A stretch of DNA of 24,897 bases from an uncultured Desulfobacteraceae bacterium (GTDB lineage Bacteria > Desulfobacterota > Desulfobacteria > Desulfobacterales > UBA2174): assembly GCA_937982505.1 (NCBI GenBank), contig CALJLV010000241.1, positions 1 through 24,897 on the forward strand, given 5' to 3'. Below are positions 1-7,948 of the stretch, piece after piece; within the stretch, counting starts at the first letter, position 1, and each line of letters begins with the position of its first letter. The position numbers and the translations under genes are program-made. The notes beneath the pieces are model-generated. The model was not told the origin of the DNA, ran no database searches, and worked only from the letters and a program-made list of their open reading frames with translations.

Positions 1-46
1 AGATTGACTGACGTGACTGGAGTTCAGACGTGTGCTCTTCCGATCT
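1..46. other. Illumina adapter sequence (i7 side), not genomic
   Basis: Bases 13-46 match the well-known TruSeq index-side adapter, ending in GCTCTTCCGATCT. Bases 1-4 fit the end of the P7 flow-cell primer, and 5-12 (TGACTGAC) fit an 8-base index. This is library sequence left on the contig. The response-regulator gene next to it is broken here for technical reasons, not biological ones. Confidence 0.97.
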
Positions 47-758
47 GAGCCCCCGGAGGCCTCCTGGAAAAGCCCCTCCCGGTTCTGGGTGGCGTGGGTG
101 AAGGCCCCCTTGCGGTAGCCGAACAGCTCGCTTTCCAGGATCTGTTCGGGCACGGTGGGGCAGTTGACCGCCACGAAAGGGCCCCGGCGCCGCGGGCTGA
201 GCTGATGGACCGCCCGGGCGGTGAGATCCTTGCCGACTCCGGACTCGCCGGTGATCAGGACCGTCAGGTCGGTCTGGGCGATGGTCTGGATGGTCTCGTA
301 GACGCGCTGCATGGGCGCGCTCTTGCCCACCAGGTCCTGGAGCCCTTTGCGCTGGCGGCATTCATCCTGCAGGCGCAGGTTCTCGCGAATCAGCGAGGAG
401 CGTTCCAGAGCCTTTTCCAGCCGCACCACCAGGGCATCGTACTCAAAGGGTTTGGTGATGTAGTCCTGGGCGCCCTGGCGCATGGCGCTCACCGCGCTCT
501 CCACCGCGCCGTAGGCGGTCATCATCACCACGGTCTGCTCGGGATTGCGGCGCTTGATCCAGCCCAACAGCTCCATTCCGTCCATGCCGGGCATCTTGAT
601 GTCGGCCAGGACCAGATCGAAGGGGTTCCGGGCCAGTTGCGCCAGAGCCGCCTCGGCCGTGTTGGCCGTGGTCACCCGGCAGTCCAGATCCGGCTCCAGG
701 CTGCGCTGGAGCAGTTTGAGCATGTCCTGTTCGTCGTCGACGATGAGAATGGTGCGCT

Positions 759-762
<4 letters not shown>
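47..762 (-). CDS. Sigma-54-dependent response regulator, NtrC family (3' end cut by contig end)
   Basis: This is a cytoplasmic transcriptional activator that would be phosphorylated by the histidine kinase encoded just upstream and would drive sigma-54 RNA polymerase. The visible part is about 238 residues. It has a receiver domain (about 1-120) with acidic pair D9/D10, phospho-acceptor D54, T82 and K104, followed by the start of an AAA+ domain with Walker A GESGVGKD at 173-180 and the segment ESELFGYRKG. The sigma-54-contacting loop reads GAFTHA rather than the usual GAFTGA. Walker B, the rest of the AAA+ domain and the DNA-binding helix-turn-helix lie beyond the contig end. The ATG at 762 overlaps the kinase stop codon as ATGA, which fixes the start and implies translational coupling. 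It is the last visible gene of the permease/sensor operon. Two sigma-54-type promoters near 4.86 and 5.11 kb are its likely targets (inference). Confidence 0.93.
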
Positions 763-2263
<1,501 letters not shown>

Positions 2264-2267
<4 letters not shown>

Positions 2268-2743
2268 GAGACCTCGGGGGGGGCGTCCCCCGCCTTTGAT
2301 TCGCGCAGCAGGCAGCGCAGGCCGAAATAAAGAAAGATCATGGCCGGCACGCACCACAGGTGGTCGAGCTTGACCACGTAGTAGAGGGGGGCCAGCAGCT
2401 CGTAGCCGGGCCGGGGCGCGAGAAAGAGGGTCAGCGGGTCAACCTGCTGGACCCCGATCAGGTCGGTCTGTTCGTCGAGCAGATGGACGATAAAGGCGTT
2501 CAGATTCCAGCAGATCAGCCCCACGGCCCCGTAGCGGATGTAGCGCCAGCCGCGGCGCACCGTCAGACCCCGGGCGCCGAGCCAGTAGGAGAGGGTCCCC
2601 ATGGAGACGGCGAAAAAGAGATGGGCCATCTGGTGGACCACCAGCCCCTCGGGTTCGCCGTGGGTCTGGGTGGCCCAGGCCGGATCGCCAACGACCGTCA
2701 CCAGGCCGGCCACGACAAGAGAGGTGGCAACGTGCAAGCGCAT
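2264..2743 (-). CDS. Small membrane protein with conserved-looking histidines, unknown function
   Basis: I do not recognise a named family. The product is 159 residues. It has a likely cleaved signal peptide (cut near AWA-TQ, residues 24/25) and hydrophobic segments at about 33-55, 68-90 and 118-145. Histidines 28, 37, 41, 87 and 128 sit in or near these segments (for example VVHQMAH), which could bind heme or a metal; that is speculation. The ATG at 2743 follows a modest AAGGG-type ribosome site, and the stop overlaps the histidine kinase start by four bases. Because it is translationally coupled to a kinase that lacks a periplasmic sensor domain, it may be the sensory or accessory subunit of that kinase. 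It sits 47 bases downstream of the EMC3-like gene in the same operon. Confidence 0.8.
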
Positions 2744-2790
2744 CACGACACCCTTTTCCGGGCGATGCCGCCGCCGGATTGGCCGGAGGT

Positions 2791-3378
2791 CTAAAGACGC
2801 GTGGGCGCCGGCGCGTCTTTCTCCGGGCGCCCGGCCGCATCCAGCTCTTTTTGGACCCTGGAAAAATAGGGCAGCCAGCGCCGCAGCCGCCCGAAAATCA
2901 TGCGGCACAGGATGTACAGCGGAATGAAGACGAACGGGTAGCCGACCGTTTCGTTCAACAGGCGGTTCAGCGGCCAGGCCAGCAAAAAGCCGACCTCCGC
3001 AAAGCGGCCGTGCATCCAGGCCAAGGCGAAGGGAATGGGCCAGAGCATCCCGGCCGAATAGGCCGCCATGTTGAAAAAGTGCTTGCCCCAGGCCTCGTTG
3101 GCGTCCTTGTTGAGGGCCTTGTAGCCGGCGCGGTCTCCGGCCGCATGGGCCTGGAGGCTCAGGGCCTCCTTGTAGGCGATCTCCTTCTGGAGGGCCTGGA
3201 TGTGGCGCCGGTTGAACCGGATGGCCGCGGAAAGGGTCAGCTCCCCGAGCACCACCGCGATCATCGCCACCCAGGCCGAGCCGATAAAGAAATTGACCAG
3301 CGGGTGACCGGTGAGCCGGTAGGGGGCGATGAGGACCGGATCGATCCAGATCAGAAATTGATTGAGCCAGGCATCCAT
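2791..3378 (-). CDS. Three-TM membrane protein with EMC3/DUF106-like topology
   Basis: The product is 195 residues from the ATG at 3378. An in-frame TTG at 3393 would add five residues. Neither start has a clear Shine-Dalgarno site. It has a TM segment at about 28-50, a charged amphipathic helix (about 54-100, containing LQKEIAYKEAL and a GD-rich turn), a second TM at 101-121 and a third at 146-163, then a basic C-terminus. The arrangement TM, coiled region, TM, TM resembles the DUF106/EMC3 branch of the YidC/Oxa1 insertase superfamily. That assignment rests on topology and general motif feel, not a search, so it is tentative. The gene sits between the TSUP permease and the sensor genes on one transcript, separated from the permease by a strong hairpin. 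A role in assembling or partnering the permease or sensor is a guess. Confidence 0.7.
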   Translation of the reverse strand: MDAWLNQFLIWIDPVLIAPYRLTGHPLVNFFIGSAWVAMIAVVLGELTLSAAIRFNRRHIQALQKEIAYKEALSLQAHAAGDRAGYKALNKDANEAWGKHFFNMAAYSAGMLWPIPFALAWMHGRFAEVGFLLAWPLNRLLNETVGYPFVFIPLYILCRMIFGRLRRWLPYFSRVQKELDAAGRPEKDAPAPTRL

Positions 3379-3401
3379 GGGAGTGCGGTTCAAAACGGGT
3401 C

Positions 3402-3430
3402 GGGCGGAAACGGCCGGACCGTTCCCGCCC
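3402..3430 (-). terminator. Intercistronic hairpin after the TSUP permease gene
   Basis: Arms 3402-3413 and 3419-3430 pair over 12 positions with a single A-C mismatch around a five-base loop (CCGGA). In the direction of transcription only a four-T run follows, about ten bases later. This fits a leaky terminator or an mRNA-end stabiliser that keeps permease expression above that of the downstream membrane and signalling genes. Confidence 0.6.
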
Positions 3431-3448
3431 GGTTGCCCATCGATGGGG

Positions 3449-4579
3449 TCAGCCGATCATGCGGATGCCGAAGAAGCCCCGCAGCACGTAGTCGATGCCC
3501 ACGTAGCAGGCCAGGATGATGAAAAAGTACTTCAGGCCCTTTTCCGGGATGTACTTGCCGGTGCGCGGCCCGATCATCGAACCGATGAAGACGCCCACCA
3601 GCTCGACGCCGATCATGAGCCAGTAGACCGTGACGCCCTTGATCATGTAGTTGAAGATCGACAGGACCATGCTGATGAGCACCGCCAGGGCCGAGGTGCC
3701 GGCCGCCACGAACATGGGCAGGCCCACCACGCTGGTGAGGAAGGGCACGTAGAGAAAACCGCCGCCCACGCCGATGAACGACGAGATGGCGCTGATGAAG
3801 AAACCGCCCACGAAGGCCCAGATGGGGCTGAAACCGAAGGTCTGGCCGAAAAAGGAGATCTCGATGCGCCCCAGGCCGAACTTGGTGGTCTCGACGCCCA
3901 TGGAGGTGATGTCACCCTTTGACTTGATGGTCTTTTCAAAGGCCTGGGCCGCCGCCTTGGCCGCCTTCTTGGAGGACTGGCCCTTGGGGGTCTGCTCGTA
4001 GACCATGAAGCCGCCGATGATCAGCACGATCAGGCCGAAGTAGCCCTGGTACTGGGAGAACTTGATTTTGCCCATGGTGGTGTAGACCACGAGGAAGGCC
4101 GCCAGCAGGGAGCCGAGGCCCAGGGTGATGCCCAGAGGCACGATGAGCCGCTTTTGCTTGGCGTAGTTGCCTGCCGAAACCAGTGCCGAGAGCCCCACGA
4201 GCCACTGGTTGGAGACCCGGATGCTGTCGGTGATGAACTTGTTGAGCGAGGCGTCCTTGAAGGTCTTGGCGTAGGCCCCCAGCCCGAAGACCGAGATGTG
4301 CCCCACGCCGGCCATGATCCCGCCGAAGGCCCCGACGGTGGAAAAGACCCAACCGACCCAGATGGACCACAGCAGGGCCACCACCAGATTGATCTGCGGC
4401 CCGCCGGGAATCCCCAGGTACCCGGGCTCCGCACTGGGATCGATCTTGCCGTCCGCGGTGGCCTTGGCGATGGCGTCGGCCAGCGGGTCGGCCAGGGCCG
4501 TGCCGGAAAGGAGCACCGGGGCGACCACCAGGGTCAGAATCGTCAAGATGGCAAACCATTTACACCTGTTTCGTTTCAT
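3449..4579 (-). CDS. TSUP (TauE/SafE) family permease
   Basis: This is an inner-membrane transporter of the TSUP family, whose characterised members are linked to export or uptake of sulfite, sulfonates, sulfoacetate or other small anions. The product is 376 residues, longer than the usual 250-270. It starts with a signal-like N-terminus ending near GTALA (residues 25-30) and a short periplasmic stretch. Two half-repeats follow, carrying the glycine-rich motifs VGAFGGIMAGVG and FIGVGGGFLYVPF, separated by a charged cytoplasmic loop rich in Lys and Ala. I prefer the ATG at 4579, which has GGAGG six bases upstream, to the GTG at 4591 that overlaps that ribosome site. It is the first gene of an operon ending in a sigma-54 two-component system and lies behind a sigma-54-type promoter. 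Family assignment is firm; substrate is not determined by the sequence. Confidence 0.92.
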   Translation of the reverse strand: MKRNRCKWFAILTILTLVVAPVLLSGTALADPLADAIAKATADGKIDPSAEPGYLGIPGGPQINLVVALLWSIWVGWVFSTVGAFGGIMAGVGHISVFGLGAYAKTFKDASLNKFITDSIRVSNQWLVGLSALVSAGNYAKQKRLIVPLGITLGLGSLLAAFLVVYTTMGKIKFSQYQGYFGLIVLIIGGFMVYEQTPKGQSSKKAAKAAAQAFEKTIKSKGDITSMGVETTKFGLGRIEISFFGQTFGFSPIWAFVGGFFISAISSFIGVGGGFLYVPFLTSVVGLPMFVAAGTSALAVLISMVLSIFNYMIKGVTVYWLMIGVELVGVFIGSMIGPRTGKYIPEKGLKYFFIILACYVGIDYVLRGFFGIRMIG

Positions 4580-4844
4580 TTCCGCCTCCACCCTAAATGA
4601 TTGAGAGTTGAAAAAGATAAAGGGAACGGCCCGCCCGTCGGCGGGCGGGTCCGAAAAAACGCCGTCGCGGGCGCACGAGGCCCTGGCGCCTCGGCGTCAC
4701 GACCGCAGAAGCAAAACACATGCCACTTCGCCCTGAGCTCCCGGCCTCGGGCCGACCGCGGGGCCGGAGGGCCCATTTCCGATGCAATTCCCGGTAGATC
4801 TCCAAACAATCGGGCTTGACAAGAATCCGGCCACCTGCCAAATA
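4580..4844 (-). other. Long GC-rich leader of the TSUP operon
   Basis: About 265 bases separate the predicted sigma-54 start site (near 4845) from the permease ATG. I see no gene here. It contains a perfect 8-bp hairpin: CCCGCCCG at 4630-4637, TCGG loop, CGGGCGGG at 4642-4649. In the minus-strand transcript this hairpin lies about 50 bases before the start codon. Other GC-rich self-complementary patches occur around 4736-4775. I do not recognise a known riboswitch class. Confidence 0.45.
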
Positions 4845-4856
4845 GGGCCTTGCGAA

Positions 4857-4871
4857 GCGGCCAGCGTGCCA
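4857..4871 (-). promoter_or_regulatory. Sigma-54-type promoter for the TSUP/two-component operon
   Basis: On the minus strand the sequence reads TGGCACG, CTGG, CCGC. The -24 element is a full match to consensus. The invariant GG (-24) and GC (-12) are exactly ten bases apart, although the -12 box is CCGC rather than TTGC. It points at the permease gene 278 bases away. The same operon encodes a sigma-54 activator, so autoregulation is likely. Confidence 0.65.
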
Positions 4872-5108
4872 TATTTTTGCTGCGCCCGAGGGCCGGCCGC
4901 CCAGAAGGACCGATTCTGGCCATGATTCCTGCGAGATGCAAGAGTTTTTTTGCTCCGGTGCAGTAATTAACACTCACCCCGCGTCCCGAAAGCCCTCCCC
5001 CGGCCCCCCGTCATCTGTCCTGGGCCGCAGTCCCCGGGATAAAGGGTTGCTGTTATTTTCGGTAGTTCCGGGTCTTTTTGGCGCGTACCCGCCGGGCGCC
5101 CTGAATCG

Positions 5109-5124
5109 CGGCACGGTTATTGCT
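5109..5124 (+). promoter_or_regulatory. Sigma-54-type promoter for the molybdoenzyme operon
   Basis: The plus strand reads CGGCACG, GTTA, TTGCT, which matches the TGGCACG-N4-TTGCW consensus at all but the first base, with exact GG-N10-GC spacing. Transcription would begin near 5135, about 58 bases before the ATG of the molybdoenzyme gene. An inverted repeat GGTTAT-N6-ATAACC (5115-5132) overlaps the -12 box and the start region, and could be an operator. Confidence 0.75.
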
Positions 5125-5193
5125 TGATAACCACGGCCGAACGGTCCGAGGGGTCGGATCGCATGCAACGCTTTTTCGAATCGGAGGTAGGCG

Positions 5194-7281
5194 ATGGACA
5201 AGGAGGTTTACAGCCTGTGCTTCATGTGCAGCATCCGCTGCCCCATCCAGATCAAGGTGCGCAACGGACAGGTGCAGTGGATCGAAGGCAATCCCCATGT
5301 ACCGGGGATGGAGGGCAGTCTGTGCCCCCGGGGAGCGGCCGGCATCAACCTGCTCTATGACGACCAGCGGGTGCAAAGCCCGCTGATCCGCGTCGGCGAA
5401 CGCGGCGCGGGCCAGTGGCGCAAGGCCACCTGGGACGAAGCCCTGGATTACGTGGCCGGCAAGCTGCGGACCGTCATCGACACCCACGGCGGCCACAGCG
5501 TGGTCCTGGGCGAACGCACCCAGCTGGCCACCCACGTGAGCAAGACCTTTCTAAAGGCCATCGGCTCGCCCAACCATTTCACCCACGACGCCCTGTGCAA
5601 GGGGAGCGTCAACACGGCCTGCCGCTCCCTGTTCGGCTACACCGACGCCCAGATGGCCATGGACTACAAGAACACCCGGCACATCGTGATCTACGGGCGC
5701 AACATCTTCGAGGCGGTCAGCGTCAAGGAGGTCAACAACCTCATGACGGCCCTGGAAAACGGCGCCAAGCTGACCTACATCGACCCGCGGGTGACCGTCA
5801 CCGCCGCCAAGGCCCACCGCTACTGGATGATCCGGCCGGGCACGGACCTGGCCCTCAACTACGCACTGATTCACGTCGTGCTCAAGGAGCGCCTCTACGA
5901 CCCGGCCTTCGTGGACCGATGGGTCCTGGGGCTCAACGAACTGCGCGACTTCGTGTCGGCCTACACCCCGGAGTGGGCCGAGGCCGAAACCGGGATCCCC
6001 GCCGACCAGATCGTCGCCCTGGCCCGGGAGGTCAGCCGCGACAAGCCGCGGACCATTTTCCACTTCGGCTACCGCGGGGCCAGCCATACCAACGAGATCT
6101 ACCTGCGCCGCTCCATCATGATGCTCAACGCCCTGATGGGCAGCATCGAAACCCCGGGGGGGTTCTTCTTCAAGAAGGGACCCGGGGAAGTGGGGGGCAA
6201 GCCGGCGCGCAAGCTCACCGACCAGAAGATGCCCAAGCCGGAAGTGGTGCGCTTCGACAAGGTGGGCACCCCGGACTTCCCCCTGCCGGATCCGGCCCAC
6301 GGGGCCGGCCAGATGCTGGCCGACGCCATCCTCAACGAGGACCCCTACCCCATCAAGGCCCTGTTCGCCTATCGCTTCGATCCGCTCATGTCCATCGCCG
6401 ACACCAACCGGACCCGCAAGGCCCTGGACCGGCTGGACCTGATCGTGGCCATCGACATCAACTATTCGGACATCGCCTGGTACGCCGACGTGATCCTGCC
6501 CGAATCGCTCTACCTCGAGCGCACCGACTGCGTCCAGCAGGCCAACGGGCTCAAACCCCAGATCTTCCTGCGCCGCCAGGCCGTACCGCCGCGCTACGAC
6601 ACCCGCGAGGGGGCCATCGTCCTCAAGCAGATCGCCGAGCGGCTGGGGGTGGGCCAGTACTTCCCCTACCAGACCATGGACGAACTGGTGGCCTGGCAAC
6701 TGGAGGGCACCGGGTTCACCCTGACCGACTTCGACAAGAAGGGGTTCGTGGCCTACGGCAAGGACCAGATCTTCTGGGATCGAGCCGACGGGCTCAAGTT
6801 CAAGACCCCTTCGGGCAAGATCGAGTTCAAGTCCGCGTTGCTGGAAAACGCCGGCTTCGAATCCTTTCCGCCCTATGCGCCCATGCCCGCCCCCCCCGGC
6901 CAGGACGCCTTCCGCCTGGTGGTGGGGCGCAACGCCCTGCACACCCATGTCTCGACCCAGAACGTGGCCTATCTCAATGAGATCTGTCCGGAAAACGTCG
7001 CCTGGATCCACAGCGACCGGGCCCGCAAACTGGGAATCAAGGATCGGGATACGGTGGAAATCACCTCCGCCGTCGGCAGCGGCCGGATGCAGGCCTACGT
7101 GTCGGAATTCATCCACCCCGAGGCCCTGTTCATCCTCCACGGGTTCGGCCATACCGCCGGCCGGGCGGCCCGTTCGTTCAACCGCGGGGTCAACGACAGC
7201 CTGCTCCAGGAAAACCTGTACGACAAGGTGGGCGGCAGCCCGGCTTATCACGACACCTTCGTCAGCGTCCGGCGGGTCTGA
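5194..7281 (+). CDS. Cytoplasmic Mo/W-bisPGD oxidoreductase, PhsA/PsrA-like catalytic subunit
   Basis: This is the catalytic subunit of a DMSO-reductase-family complex; it should hold one [4Fe-4S] cluster and a molybdenum or tungsten bis-pyranopterin cofactor. The product is 695 residues. The N-terminal cluster motif is C9-x2-C12-x3-C16-x27-C44 followed by PRG. A cysteine at 135 in HDALCKGSVNTAC is placed where PhsA/PsrA and related enzymes have the metal ligand. The C-terminal cofactor-binding domain (about 575-695) includes RNALHTHVSTQN and HGFGHTAGRA. There is no Tat signal or hydrophobic N-terminus, so the enzyme should be cytoplasmic, unlike classical thiosulfate or polysulfide reductases. 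The start is fixed by GGAGG seven bases before the ATG. The next gene encodes the electron-transfer subunit 41 bases downstream. The substrate cannot be read from sequence: thiosulfate, polysulfide, another sulfur compound or even formate remain possible. The divergent TSUP permease makes sulfur chemistry attractive. Confidence 0.9.
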   Translation: MDKEVYSLCFMCSIRCPIQIKVRNGQVQWIEGNPHVPGMEGSLCPRGAAGINLLYDDQRVQSPLIRVGERGAGQWRKATWDEALDYVAGKLRTVIDTHGGHSVVLGERTQLATHVSKTFLKAIGSPNHFTHDALCKGSVNTACRSLFGYTDAQMAMDYKNTRHIVIYGRNIFEAVSVKEVNNLMTALENGAKLTYIDPRVTVTAAKAHRYWMIRPGTDLALNYALIHVVLKERLYDPAFVDRWVLGLNELRDFVSAYTPEWAEAETGIPADQIVALAREVSRDKPRTIFHFGYRGASHTNEIYLRRSIMMLNALMGSIETPGGFFFKKGPGEVGGKPARKLTDQKMPKPEVVRFDKVGTPDFPLPDPAHGAGQMLADAILNEDPYPIKALFAYRFDPLMSIADTNRTRKALDRLDLIVAIDINYSDIAWYADVILPESLYLERTDCVQQANGLKPQIFLRRQAVPPRYDTREGAIVLKQIAERLGVGQYFPYQTMDELVAWQLEGTGFTLTDFDKKGFVAYGKDQIFWDRADGLKFKTPSGKIEFKSALLENAGFESFPPYAPMPAPPGQDAFRLVVGRNALHTHVSTQNVAYLNEICPENVAWIHSDRARKLGIKDRDTVEITSAVGSGRMQAYVSEFIHPEALFILHGFGHTAGRAARSFNRGVNDSLLQENLYDKVGGSPAYHDTFVSVRRV

Positions 7282-7322
7282 ACCGCCCCCGGGCACCGGC
7301 CAAACGCCAGCGGAGAGGAGAC

Positions 7323-7838
7323 ATGAGCAAATACTACCTGTTCCAGGATACCAAGAAGTGCATCGGCTGCCACGCCTGCGAGGTCCAGTGCAAGTCCAAC
7401 AAGAATCTGCCGGTGGGACCACGCCTGTGCCAGATCGTCACCGTGGGGCCCAGGTTCGTGGGCGGCCTGCCGCGCATGGGCTTCATCTTTATGCCCTGCT
7501 TTCACTGCGAAAACCCCTGGTGCGTGGCCGCCTGCCCCACCGGCGCCATGCAGAAACGGGCCAAGGACGGGATCGTCTTTGTCGACGAGCAGCTCTGCGT
7601 GGGCTGCAAGGCCTGCGTCTCTGCCTGCCCCTGGGGAGCGCCCCAGTGGAACCCGACCACCGGCAAGGTGGTCAAGTGCGACTACTGCATGGACCGCATC
7701 GACCAGGGCCTCAAGCCGGCCTGTGTCACGGTCTGCACCAGCCATTGCCTCAGCTTCGGCACCGTGGAGGAGCTGACCCCCATCCGGCGTGACCGGCATG
7801 CCAAGGCCGTCACCAGCCTGGAGCACACCGCCTTCTAG
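7323..7838 (+). CDS. Four-cluster [4Fe-4S] electron-transfer subunit (DmsB/PsrB/HybA-like)
   Basis: This subunit should carry electrons to or from the adjacent molybdoenzyme. The product is 171 residues with sixteen ligand cysteines in four groups: C13/16/19/23, C59/62/67/71, C92/95/98/102 and C119/122/134/138. These are the spacings typical of the DmsB/PsrB/NrfC family, in which four cubanes form a wire. Extra cysteines C36 and C142 have no obvious role. There is no signal peptide, consistent with a cytoplasmic complex. GAGAGGAG precedes the ATG closely. No membrane anchor subunit of the DmsC/PsrC type follows. The operon instead continues with a flavoprotein, which suggests soluble NAD(P)H or ferredoxin rather than quinol as the electron partner. 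Confidence 0.93.
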   Translation: MSKYYLFQDTKKCIGCHACEVQCKSNKNLPVGPRLCQIVTVGPRFVGGLPRMGFIFMPCFHCENPWCVAACPTGAMQKRAKDGIVFVDEQLCVGCKACVSACPWGAPQWNPTTGKVVKCDYCMDRIDQGLKPACVTVCTSHCLSFGTVEELTPIRRDRHAKAVTSLEHTAF

Positions 7839-7850
7839 ACGAACCGGACC

Positions 7851-7887
7851 GCGGTCCGCCCCGATGCCCGTCCCGGGCGCGGACCGC
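7851..7887 (+). repeat. Intercistronic hairpin between the FeS subunit and the flavoprotein
   Basis: Outer arms GCGGTCCGC (7851-7859) and GCGGACCGC (7879-7887) pair perfectly. An inner stem GCCCG-TCC-CGGGC (7866-7878) stacks on the right side. A 14-base perfect palindrome, CGGACCGCGGTCCG (7845-7858), overlaps the left arm. There is no T-run, so it is more likely an mRNA processing or stability element than a terminator. Confidence 0.5.
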
Positions 7888-7948
7888 CCCTCGGCTGCCC
7901 ACCGGTGCGCCCCGCCCGGCGGATCGGTTTTTCTCCTGGAGGATGATC

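Noticed and set aside
4816..4845. TTGACA with AAATAG as a sigma-70 promoter on plus
   Set aside because: The -10 is weak, and it would transcribe away from the TSUP gene through about 350 bases with no gene before the better sigma-54 site.
4911..4932. Possible extra sigma-54 box, TGGCC then GC on plus
   Set aside because: GG and GC are 11 rather than 10 bases apart, and the -24 element is poor.
5194..7281. Formate dehydrogenase as the definite identity of the molybdoenzyme
   Set aside because: The ligand region HDALCKGS lacks the C/U-H-G pattern usual for formate dehydrogenases, and no Sec codon is seen. It is kept only as an alternative.
7845..7858. Perfect 14-base palindrome as a regulator operator
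   Set aside because: It lies inside an operon and forms part of a larger stem, so an RNA structure is the simpler reading.
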